43,487 nt of DNA from Alphaproteobacteria bacterium (GTDB lineage: Bacteria; Pseudomonadota; Alphaproteobacteria; Rhizobiales; Xanthobacteraceae). Positions 25,055 through 35,424 of the stretch are shown piece after piece; position 1 is the stretch's first letter, and each line of letters starts with the position of its first letter. The notes under the pieces were generated by a model. The model saw only the letters and a list, made by a program, of their open reading frames with translations, was not told the DNA's origin and did not search any database. The DNA is taken from NCBI GenBank assembly GCA_005884765.1, contig VAZV01000186.1, forward strand, positions 1 to 43,487. The letters are read 5' to 3'. The position numbers and the translations under genes are program-made.

Positions 25055-25363
25055 TCAAGATATCGTCCATTTGGCAATGAGATAGGTCGCTGCGGCGGTC
25101 AGAATCATCCCGACGACAAGCGCGGCGAACGATATTAGGCCGCGGGAATGGGCCTCGTTGGCGATGACGGCGATCATCCATACGATTCCGTCGCTTAAGC
25201 ATTCCACCGCGAACAACAGGAACGGGCGCGGCGGCAAGCGGCCGTTGATTTCGGCATATGCAAACCTGGCCAGCTGGGTCAAACAGGCGACGATCCAGAC
25301 CAATCCCAAACACGGAATCAAGCCCCACCAATCCAGCGACGACGTCATGACCCGTGTGCTCAT
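25055..25363 (-). CDS. Small integral membrane protein
   Basis: Protein of 102 aa from the ATG at 25363 (MSTRVMTSSLDWWG); an internal ATG at 25348 is also possible, and the upstream open frame is not convincing. Three hydrophobic segments (GLIPCLGLVWIVACLTQLAR, FLLFAVECLSDGIVWMIAVI, FAALVVGMILTAAATYLIAK) should span the inner membrane. It has no transporter or enzyme motif and no operon partner. Function unknown. Confidence 0.65.
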   Translation of the reverse strand: MSTRVMTSSLDWWGLIPCLGLVWIVACLTQLARFAYAEINGRLPPRPFLLFAVECLSDGIVWMIAVIANEAHSRGLISFAALVVGMILTAAATYLIAKWTIS

Positions 25364-25497
25364 GAAAGCGAAGATCGGTGCTTTGACGCCGAAGGGCTGA
25401 CGGTGGTTCAGGTGTTGCCAAAAAATGTCTGGCGGATCATGGCAGTTGCGCGGCGCGCCACCAGCGTAGCTCAAGAGGCTGCCAGCCGGCACCGCCT

Positions 25498-25737
25498 TTA
25501 GTCAAACGCCACGCCCATTCGTTTTTCCTTGCGCCAGACGATGTGGCAGGGCCGCCTCAATTGATCGGTCGGGATGATCAGCGTGAAACGATCGGGAATG
25601 AAAAGCGGGGTTATGACTTCGAGCGCCGCCCCGGTCTCCGAAAGGTTGCGAACGGTGCAGTCTATCCCGTCGCCGCCGAACGAGATCGTCCCGGCCTTCA
25701 AGACGCGATGACGCGCAGCAACTCGATGCTCATCCAT
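25498..25737 (-). CDS. PilZ domain protein
   Basis: Protein of 79 aa from the ATG at 25737 (MDEHRVAARHRVLKAG). The PilZ signature RxxxR is present (RVAARHR), followed by DCTVRNLSETGAALEV, matching the D/NxSxxG element used for c-di-GMP. An upstream ATG at 25788 is less likely. It is a stand-alone PilZ protein that may sense c-di-GMP and act on surface polysaccharide or motility systems. No partner is adjacent. Confidence 0.85.
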   Translation of the reverse strand: MDEHRVAARHRVLKAGTISFGGDGIDCTVRNLSETGAALEVITPLFIPDRFTLIIPTDQLRRPCHIVWRKEKRMGVAFD

Positions 25738-25992
25738 AGGGGCACCTGAGGTGGCACTTGGATTGCGAGGTGTCGAGACCATTCGCAAACAAGAGCTGAA
25801 ATGCGGCTTACAGCAAACAAATTAGGGTACCGTTAACCTCGCAGGTGGGAACAGGATGGGTGGCACTCTCCCTGGGCCAGTGGCCGATCTAAACCAGGCC
25901 GCTGGCCCAGTCGGCAACAGGCCCGCGCGGTTGAGATTTGCAAAGCTTGGGATGGGATTGTGTCGCGCGAACACGTGCCGCCTGAATGAAAG

Positions 25993-26020
25993 AGGCCGCC
26001 AAATAGGGCGGCCTATTTCT
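25993..26020 (-). terminator. Terminator of the small gene at 26021
   Basis: Arms AGGCCGCC (25993-26000) and GGCGGCCT (26007-26014) lie right beside the stop codon at 26021. The stem is followed by CTTTCATT on the minus strand and ATTTCTT on the plus strand, so it can work in both directions. Confidence 0.75.
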
Positions 26021-26209
26021 TCAATTGGGAGAAGGCTCAACGTCCGGAGCCTGCGGATCAGGATCAGGCGTCGGCATTTTTCCGTCGATCTGATCCTTGA
26101 GATCGGCCGCCCTCTCGACCAGGACGGCGGCTAGTTCGGGATTGTGGGTCGATTTGGCAAAACTGATAAGTGCGCGCGCCTGGCGCACGAGATAACGCTT
26201 ACTAATCAC
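26021..26209 (-). CDS. Small hypothetical protein
   Basis: Protein of 62 aa. It has a helical body (RYLVRQARALISFAKSTHNP, ELAAVLVERAADLKDQID) and a Pro/Asp-rich tail (PTPDPDPQAPDVEPSP). No signal peptide. A terminator follows at once. Similar short proteins are common in Bradyrhizobium-type genomes. Function unknown. Confidence 0.7.
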   Translation of the reverse strand: MISKRYLVRQARALISFAKSTHNPELAAVLVERAADLKDQIDGKMPTPDPDPQAPDVEPSPN

Positions 26210-26870
26210 TGCGTTTCCCCATTGTTGCCCGCCCCAACCACACGACGCTGCAGCGCGGAATTCGTTCCATCAACGCTACCAATTGAGTTTACCCTCGCGG
26301 ATTAGAACTCTTACAAAAGCCCGCAGCGGCACTGGCCGAAATGAGCCGTCCGCTATTTCGAAAACAGACCACTCCCGGAACGGGAGCGTTAACTTCGCGT
26401 TAACCAAGTTGCATCAGGATTAGGCACAGATGCGGCGGAACCGGAGCAGTGCCGGGCCGGCAGTCGCATGAGAAAGCCGTCCGGCGTAACGCCCGGGCGG
26501 CTTTTTTCTTGGTACCTGAAGGACCGTCCGCCGTTCCAAAGTAGACCACCTAACATTGGGGGAACATCCAGGAGCAGCTGACATTAACCGATAGTGCCGG
26601 GCCGCCCCCGGCATGGGTACCCGGAACCAAGGCGGCCTCAGCTTCCCCCCGCTGGGGCCGTTTCCTTTGGGGTCACTCGCGGAGTCAACTCAGGGCCACC
26701 ATTACTCTGCGGTCTGGCCTCGCAATTTCGGGGACATGCCCGACCAACTTGTCGATCGGGGGCGTCCGAAATCGAAATCCAAAAGCGATCGCCGACTGAG
26801 GCGGCGGCAAGGTGCTGGCCGACAGGCCATTAGCAAGGACTGGACGAAATAGGCCACTCGCAGAATTGAA
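26210..26870. other. Gene-poor 660-bp region with candidate small RNA
   Basis: No supported protein gene. The main structure is an orphan plus-strand terminator at 26476-26507 that follows no plus-strand ORF, suggesting a short transcript from about 26400. A degenerate motif copy (TTCCAAAGTAGACCACC, 26534-26550) is the first hint of the AGGCCACT arrays further right. Confidence 0.45.
26400..26507 (+). ncRNA. Candidate small RNA ending in an orphan terminator
   Basis: The end is well supported: arms GCCGTCCGG (26476-26484) and CCGGGCGGC (26493-26501) pair over 9 bp with one G-U, followed by TTTTTT (26502-26507). A second GC palindrome (GCCGGGCCGGC) lies near 26451. The 5' end is a guess, placed after the GTTAACTTCGCGTTAAC element near 26388-26404. 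No coding frame fits. Confidence 0.4.
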
Positions 26871-26885
26871 TTAGGCCACTCGCTT
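26843..26885 (+). repeat. Motif array A: two AGGCCACT units 22 bp apart
   Basis: GGCCACT occurs at 26852 and 26874 in CGAAATAGGCCACTCGC and TTGAATTAGGCCACTCGC. It covers the end of the broken minus-strand ORF 26871-27065. No third unit at +20 is visible. Confidence 0.75.
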
Positions 26886-27065
26886 TGGAGCAACCGGTAT
26901 GATGGCTTCGGTCTCCGACACCGGATCGGGGCCGGACTGAGTCATGTCGTCAGGGCGGACGAACAGTTCGGAGCGCGGATCGATCGTCAGTCGGTCAAAC
27001 AGCGCTTGTAGTTCGGGCCGGAGGCCGTCCCCTCACAGGGCGGCGATAGAATGAAATTTGCGCAT
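26871..27065 (-). pseudogene. Small ORF with an in-frame TGA
   Basis: From the ATG at 27065, with AGGAG upstream, the frame reads MRKFHSIAAL, then TGA (27033-27035), then 53 further codons (ELQALFDRLTIDPRSELFVR, DDMTQSGPDPVSETEAIIP) to a TAA inside motif array A. The downstream part looks protein-like and the start has a good ribosome site. A nonsense mutation in a small gene is the simplest reading. Confidence 0.45.
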
Positions 27066-27132
27066 GTCATGCTCCTATGTGTTTGAAACAGGATAGGAGT
27101 TCAGCTTAGGCGAGCCACCCGATTGCCGAATA

Positions 27133-27240
27133 GCTGAAGCGGCGCCACTCGCAGATCCAAAACAGGCCACTAATGGATAACCCGGGACAACGGTAGTGGC
27201 CGAAATAGGCCACTCGCGGTTCCAAAGTAGGCCACTAAAC
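27133..27240 (+). repeat. Motif array B: two unit pairs plus an inverted unit
   Basis: Pair B1 has units at 27143 (CGCCACT, degenerate) and 27165 (GGCCACT). Pair B2 has units at 27208 and 27230. Each pair is spaced 22 bp. An inverted AGTGGCC at 27195-27201 faces the unit at 27208, giving an AGTGGCC-GAAATA-GGCCACT hairpin. It lies 3' of the zinc-ribbon gene at 27285. Confidence 0.75.
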
Positions 27241-27284
27241 GTTTGGCTTAAACTTCGGAACTACGCCGACCAGCTTTCAAGCTT

Positions 27285-27533
27285 CTATAGTTTTACAGCT
27301 ACGTCGCAGTCCGCGCACCGGAAGTCAGGGCCATGCTCGGTATCAACGACCTTGAAGCCATCGGGGACTAGCTGAATGATTGGCGTGTTGCCGTTGTCCT
27401 GGGACAGACTAGCCACGCCAGTCTTGAGGCAAGTTGGACACCGTAGCGTTTCGTTCCACACGTCCTTCATAAAGCGGACTACGTAGTGCAGCTTGACTTC
27501 GTTCCAACCAAAACAGATCAGTGCGAAATTCAA
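27285..27533 (-). CDS. Zinc-ribbon protein between motif arrays B and C
   Basis: Protein of 82 aa. It has two CxxC pairs, LRCPTCLKTG and FRCADCDVAVKL, separated by about 40 residues that include PIIQLVPDGFKVVDTEHGPD. This is a zinc-ribbon layout with the second pair at the extreme C-terminus. GC content seems lower than in neighbouring genes. The gene starts next to array C and ends near array B. I do not recognise a family beyond the zinc ribbon. Confidence 0.65.
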   Translation of the reverse strand: MNFALICFGWNEVKLHYVVRFMKDVWNETLRCPTCLKTGVASLSQDNGNTPIIQLVPDGFKVVDTEHGPDFRCADCDVAVKL

Positions 27534-27568
27534 CTTGGGCCACTAGGGGTTAAAACAGGCCAATACCC
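27516..27568 (+). repeat. Motif array C: three units spaced 22 and 20 bp
   Basis: Units start at 27516 (GATCAGT, degenerate), 27538 (GGCCACT) and 27558 (GGCCAAT in TTAAAACAGGCCAATACC). The third unit shares TTAAAACAGGCCAATACC with the third unit of array E. The array overlaps the 5' end of the zinc-ribbon gene at 27285-27533. Confidence 0.75.
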
Positions 27569-27597
27569 GGGCAGCAGGTGCTGTCCTAGTTAGATGA

Positions 27598-27741
27598 AAG
27601 AGGCCGCCAACTGAGGCGGAATTAACGACTGGCCTTCTGGCAAAAGAAGCAAGCTTCCGCCTGATCGTGACCGGCAAGATCGGTGTGAAGGAAATCGAAC
27701 GCTTGCAGCCAACTCAGGCGGCCTTACTCTGTCTTGCGTAG
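27598..27741 (+). pseudogene. Gene fragment inside a split terminator-like hairpin
   Basis: An open frame without an ATG reads LLAKEASFRLIVTGKIGVKE and then IERL, which resembles an internal piece of small rhizobial proteins sharing FRLIVTG.IGVKEIERL (from memory). It is flanked by near-identical 13-base direct repeats, CCAACTGAGGCGG at 27607 and CCAACTCAGGCGG at 27709. The outer AGGCCGCC (27601) and GGCGGCCT (27717) would form a hairpin like that at 25993 if joined. Confidence 0.4.
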
Positions 27742-27915
27742 TCCAGTTTTACCTAGCTCCCCGGCAAGCCAGCCTATTGCCTCAGGGCTTTTCATGGGGT
27801 CGAGGCGGGTGCAGTCCAAACACTGCATCCTGCGCTTTCCCTTCCCACCGGGAGGTAGCGCTAAAACCAAAGGTGTCCCGCATTCGGGACAAGTTGGTCG
27901 TTCAGCCTGACCCAT
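27724..27915 (-). CDS. Zinc-ribbon protein, paralogue of the 23572 gene
   Basis: Protein of 63 aa. It has CPEC and CLDC zinc pairs separated by a Gly/Lys-rich loop (LALPPGGKGKRRMQ), then LDPMKSPEAIGWLAGELGKT, which matches FDPLKSELVTGWLNGELGRP of the protein at 23572-23808. It lies between motif arrays C and D. The shared end suggests a conserved surface rather than a random ribbon. Function unknown. Confidence 0.75.
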   Translation of the reverse strand: MGQAERPTCPECGTPLVLALPPGGKGKRRMQCLDCTRLDPMKSPEAIGWLAGELGKTGLRKTE

Positions 27916-27950
27916 GCAACAATTTTGCCGCCCGTTCCAAATCCCGTCAA

Positions 27951-28012
27951 TTTCAAATTAGGCCACTGTGGAAAACAAACTAGGCCACTGGCCTCGGAAA
28001 CAGGCCAGTACC
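27951..28012 (+). repeat. Motif array D: three units spaced 22 and 20 bp
   Basis: Units start at 27961 (GGCCACT in TTTCAAATTAGGCCACTG), 27983 (GGCCACT) and 28003 (GGCCAGT). Spacing is exactly 22 then 20, the same as in arrays C and E. It lies upstream of the zinc-ribbon gene at 27724-27915 and before the 29-codon ORF. Confidence 0.8.
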
Positions 28013-28079
28013 CTGCCTCTGCGCAATGGCGCAAACCCACGGCGATGTTACACTTGACATACCTGGAGCCGTATCTCGC

Positions 28080-28169
28080 ATGGATATTTCGGGGGAGACC
28101 TTTCTCATCTTTATGACAATTGCTGTCATTGCGTGGGCAGCTTTCGAAGTCTGGTTGCGCCGGCATTGA
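28080..28169 (+). CDS. Very small single-pass membrane protein
   Basis: Protein of 29 aa: MDISGETFLIFMTIAVIAWA followed by AFEVWLRRH. One hydrophobic span is flanked by an acidic N-terminus and a basic C-terminus, as in typical small membrane peptides. GGAG lies 11 bases upstream and a TTGACAT box somewhat further up. A perfect 7-bp GCGCCGC/GCGGCGC hairpin with a CCGA loop follows at 28174-28191. It lies between arrays D and E. Existence is inferred from these features only. Confidence 0.5.
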   Translation: MDISGETFLIFMTIAVIAWAAFEVWLRRH

Positions 28170-28206
28170 ATCTGCGCCGCCCGAGCGGCGCTGGCGGTAT
28201 CCAAGG

Positions 28207-28270
28207 TTTCAAATTAGGCCACTGACCGATTCAAAGTAGGCCACTGAGCCTTAAAACAGGCCAATACCAG
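28207..28270 (+). repeat. Motif array E: three units next to the recA promoter
   Basis: Units start at 28217 and 28239 (GGCCACT) and 28259 (GGCCAAT in TTAAAACAGGCCAATACC). Spacing is exactly 22 then 20. It starts TTTCAAATTAGGCCACTG as does array D. The array ends 12 bp before the LexA box, so it forms the upstream edge of the recA promoter. Confidence 0.8.
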
Positions 28271-28281
28271 GACAACAAAAA

Positions 28282-28296
28282 GAACATATTGCGAAC
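28282..28296. promoter_or_regulatory. LexA (SOS) box of recA
   Basis: GAAC-ATATTGC-GAAC is an exact match to the alphaproteobacterial SOS box GAAC-N7-GAAC. It lies 96 bp before the recA start and predicts LexA repression and DNA-damage induction. Confidence 0.88.
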
Positions 28297-28391
28297 CTGG
28301 AACAAATAGGGTACGCTGTTTTCACATCACCGGCCCCGCTTCGCCGACGGTTTGTCCCACAGGCGAATCCCCGCCATAAGGAGCACGTCCT

Positions 28392-29483
<1,092 letters not shown>

Positions 29484-29498
29484 GGTTATTCCAGTGGC

Positions 29499-29549
29499 GG
29501 GCGCTGAGGACGTTGAGTTGCCGACGTCCTCGGCGCCCGTTTTGTTTTG
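29499..29549 (+). terminator. Rho-independent terminator of recA
   Basis: A 15-bp stem GGGCGCTGAGGACGT/ACGTCCTCGGCGCCC with one mismatch encloses a ten-base loop and is followed by GTTTTGTTTT. It begins 16 bp after the recA stop. Confidence 0.93.
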
Positions 29550-29568
29550 CGTCTAGCCGGTGAGGGCC

Positions 29569-30548
29569 ATGAAGCCTCTGATCCTGACGGGCGATTCCGG
29601 CACGCAATTGATGCGTTCGGACCTTGCTGACCTCGCAATTGTTTTCTGCTTTCGCTTCGTATGGGGAGCGTTGCCGGCTCCAGACGTGCTCGCAGCCTAT
29701 CTCGCGGCGCGATCGGACAAGCATGGCCCGGGCGCTCACTGGTCGGATTTCGGCGGTTTGTGGCGCCAGGGCGACAAGGGCCGGAAAGATCGCGGGCTAG
29801 TCGAATTCTGCCAGCAATACGAAACCGTCGAGTTATGGTTTGACACGCGCCCGAATGACCAATTGCAACTGATTTGGCTGCTCGATTATTTCAGCTCTCA
29901 TCCGGAAATGGCAGCCAGATTGAGGTTGCGCCTTGTTGACTACGAACTCATCAGGGCAAACACGGAGGAGCTTGGCCGGTGGAAGATGCTGGCGGTCCCG
30001 GTCACCGGGGACGAGTTTGAGACGGCAAGCCTGGCTTGGCAGGCGTATCGGGCGATGACACCGGAAGCCTGCTTCAATCTGCTCCGCCGGGATTTGAATG
30101 CCTTGCCATTGTTCAAGCCGGCCTTGCTTGACCTGCTCGAAGAGCTGCCCTCAGCTTCGACGGGGCTTGGCGCGACGGAAATACGGCTGCTCGAGTTGAT
30201 TGCAAGGGTTACTCGCTCACCAATGGGCTCTTCTATCTCGAGGGGCTTCGCCAGCGTCGCGTCTTCGGCGAAATGGAAATGGGCTCTCTGCTCGAAGGGC
30301 TCGCCCACGGTCCGGCACCGGCTGTGGCGGGCCTTGACGATGAGCTACGCACGATCAGCAGGGATAATTATAGCGACCGCGACGCGGCCTACAGGCGAAG
30401 CCGGCTCTCGCTGACCGAATTCGGCAAGGCGATTGTCGCGCACCAGGAAGACTTCAGCCGCCATAACCCGATCGATCGCTGGTGGGGCGGCACGAGGCTA
30501 ACCAACGATCATTTGTGGCGATGGAATCCGGTCCTGGTTGCGCCTTGA
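29569..30548 (+). pseudogene. DUF1835-like protein, frameshifted first copy
   Basis: The first frame (from the ATG at 29569) matches the intact neighbour at 30673-31674 up to ATEIRLLELIA and then becomes nonsense near 30205. From about 30207 the next frame continues the match (LTNGLFYLEGLRQRRVFGEM, then SLLEGLAHGPAPAVAGLDDE, DFSRHNPIDRWWGGTRLTND) to a stop at 30548. One missing base explains the break. The N-terminus LILTGDSGTQLMRS resembles the DUF1835 start. It could be a recent mutation or a sequencing error in the AAGGG run. Confidence 0.8.
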
Positions 30549-30672
30549 TGCCAACATCGTTTGTGGGACGGGAGCGGACACATAGCGCCCATCATAGGTC
30601 TGATCGAGGCGCACGACCTGCGCGCGATGTGCCTCCGAGCGGTCATGCTGTGCTGGCTATTGAGAAACCAAC

Positions 30673-31674
30673 ATGACGCGTCTGATCCTGACAACGAGCG
30701 ACTCTGGCGCGGGAGCCCTCACGCAAACCGGCATCGCCGACATCGTAATTCCCTTCGGATTTCGGTTTACCTCGGGGCCACTGCCGTCTGATGCGCAGCT
30801 TGCGAAGTCGTTCGCCACGCGCTCACCGGAACGCAATCCCGCGGTCCCTTATTGGCTGGACTTTCTCGACCGGCGGCGTCGCGGAGAGGTGGGTCGAAAG
30901 GGCCTCGGACTGATCGAGCTCTGCGCACGATGCGAGAGGGTCGAACTGTGGATCGATCCGGAGCCAAATGCCCAGTTGATGCTGGTGCAACTCCTGGACT
31001 ATCTCCAGCCTCACGGCAAAACCGCTTTGAACTTGACTCTGGTCCAGTCGAACGTCGCGATTGGCAACAGGCTTCCAGCCGCCGTTTCCAAATGGAGCCG
31101 AGCCGCTGCCGAAGTTACGAAAAATCATTTCGAATCAGCCGGCACGGCGTGGCGGGCCTATCGAGAGCCGACACCGCAAGGCTGGTTCAATCTGCTCGAT
31201 GAGGACCTCGGCGTGCTGCCGCAGCTTGGGCAGACCGTGCTGGAGCTCCTGGATGAACTCCCGATGGATGCCACCGGGCTTGGCGCGACCGAAATGCGGA
31301 TACTGGAGCTGGTATCGGCGGGTGACGCGCGCCCGTTCGATGTCTTTCCCGGTTACAGGAAACGCAACAAGCGCCGTGTCTTCGACTACTGGGAGCTCGG
31401 ATCGCTGTTGGACGGGTTGGCTCGTTGTCCATCACCTGCGGTGTCCGGCCTCGACGAGGGGCCGTTCACGCCAGCGATGCACGATGACCATGACCGTTTT
31501 GCGCGGTACAAAGAAAGCAAGCTCGAACTCACCCCGCTTGGCGAGGCTATTCTGGCACGGACCGAAGATTTTAGCCGGCACAATCCAATTCATCGCTGGT
31601 GGGGTTGCACCGAATTGACCAACGACCGTCTGTGGCGCTGGAACCCGGAGAGCCGTGTTTTGATCGCGCCCTAA
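30673..31674 (+). CDS. DUF1835-like protein, intact copy
   Basis: Protein of 333 aa. The N-terminal DUF1835-like part reads RLILTTSDSGAGALTQTGIA and FGFRFTSGPLPSDAQLAKSF. It continues with ELWIDPEPNAQLMLVQLLDY, a long helical middle (PTPQGWFNLLDEDLGVLPQL), and a winged-helix-like end containing RVFDYWELGSLLDGLARCPS and DFSRHNPIHRWWGCTELTND. It is the tandem paralogue of the frameshifted gene just upstream, 124 bp away. Cytoplasmic, function unknown. The intact copy may cover for the broken one. Confidence 0.8.
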   Translation: MTRLILTTSDSGAGALTQTGIADIVIPFGFRFTSGPLPSDAQLAKSFATRSPERNPAVPYWLDFLDRRRRGEVGRKGLGLIELCARCERVELWIDPEPNAQLMLVQLLDYLQPHGKTALNLTLVQSNVAIGNRLPAAVSKWSRAAAEVTKNHFESAGTAWRAYREPTPQGWFNLLDEDLGVLPQLGQTVLELLDELPMDATGLGATEMRILELVSAGDARPFDVFPGYRKRNKRRVFDYWELGSLLDGLARCPSPAVSGLDEGPFTPAMHDDHDRFARYKESKLELTPLGEAILARTEDFSRHNPIHRWWGCTELTNDRLWRWNPESRVLIAP

Positions 31675-31736
31675 AATGTGGATGGCCGGAACAAGCTCGT
31701 TCCATGCGGGGTAGCAAACGTGGATGGTAATACGTG

Positions 31737-32013
31737 ATGAGACGGATCTATGTCATCGCGTTCGCGGCAATATTCTCTCTGAATTCGGTCAATGCGGGGG
31801 TCGCCCAAGAGCGGCTTGCCCCGGACGAATGCATCAAGTGCGCCCAAAATTATTTTTACATCTGTACCCAGAACTACGGCGAGTGCATTGAGGCTTGCGG
31901 TAGCGTCGCAACGATCGACAAGAACGCATGCCGGCGCAGGTGCATCACCCGCAACCAGGGGTGCGGAGAAAGAGCCGCCGTCAACTGCGGGACTTGCAAA
32001 CCCGAGCGATTGG

Positions 32014-32042
<29 letters not shown>
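31737..32042 (+). CDS. Exported cysteine-rich small protein
   Basis: Protein of 101 aa from the ATG at 31737 (a GTG at 31734 is adjacent). The signal peptide ([20 protein letters not shown]) precedes a mature part with ten cysteines: ECIKC, YIC, ECIEAC, NACRRRC, QGC and NCGTC. This suggests five disulfides in the periplasm or outside. No known cysteine-rich family recognised. Its 3' end overlaps the end of gcvP on the other strand by 29 bp. Confidence 0.65.
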
Positions 32043-34884
<2,842 letters not shown>

Positions 34885-34913
34885 GGGTGCCTCGCTGGAA
34901 CGTTCAAATTCAG

Positions 34914-35016
34914 TGTCATCGTCCGCGAAAGTGGACGATCCAGTACGCCGGGAAGTCGGCGATTGAGCCGAAAGGCCGCGGCGTACTGGGTCGCCCGGTC
35001 AAGCCGGGCGATGACG
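34914..35016. repeat. Dispersed palindromic repeat between gcvH and gcvP
   Basis: Arms CCAGTACGCCG and CGGCGTACTGG face each other across about 30 bp, and the outer ends TCATCG and CGATGA also pair. The right half contains the GCCCGGTCAAGCCGGGC hairpin found in the repeats at 1158 and 19404. It lies within the gcv operon. Confidence 0.7.
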
Positions 35017-35049
35017 GTGAGCGTGTGGTGGTGAATTGCTTTCATCATG

Positions 35050-35415
35050 TCAGGCCGTGTGCGCCTTGTAGGCGGCCTCATCCATCAGACCGCCGAGCTC
35101 GCTCTTGTCCGCGATCTTCACCTTGAAGAACCAGGCTTTGCCGGCGGCGTCCGAATTCACCAGCGCGGGCTCGGCCGTGAGCTCCTCGTTCACTTCGACC
35201 ACGTCGCCGGAGATCGGCGCGTAGACGTCGGAGGCCGCCTTGACGGATTCGACCACGGCTGCGGCCTCGGCCTTTTTCAGGGAGCGGCCGACCTTCGGTA
35301 ATTCGACGAACACGACGTCGCCGAGCTGCGACTGCGCATAGTCGGTGATCCCAATGGTGGCGACGTCGCCGTCGATGCGGAGCCATTCATGGTCTGTGGT
35401 GAACAGCGTGGTCAT
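35050..35415 (-). CDS. gcvH: Glycine cleavage system H protein
   Basis: Protein of 121 aa carrying the lipoyl arm that shuttles the aminomethyl group between P, T and L proteins. The lipoylated lysine is Lys59 in [17 protein letters not shown]. Other conserved parts are [36 protein letters not shown] and [13 protein letters not shown]. It starts 9 bp after the gcvT stop in the same operon. Confidence 0.97.
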   Translation of the reverse strand: MTTLFTTDHEWLRIDGDVATIGITDYAQSQLGDVVFVELPKVGRSLKKAEAAAVVESVKAASDVYAPISGDVVEVNEELTAEPALVNSDAAGKAWFFKVKIADKSELGGLMDEAAYKAHTA

Positions 35416-35424
35416 GAGATTCCT

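Noticed and set aside
27033..27035. TGA as a selenocysteine codon in the small ORF 26871-27065
   Set aside because: No SECIS-like hairpin was recognised just downstream, and no selenoprotein family matches. A nonsense mutation is simpler.
26843..28270. CRISPR array
   Set aside because: The motif units are short and degenerate, the spacing of 20-22 bp leaves no spacer of the usual size, and no cas gene is present.
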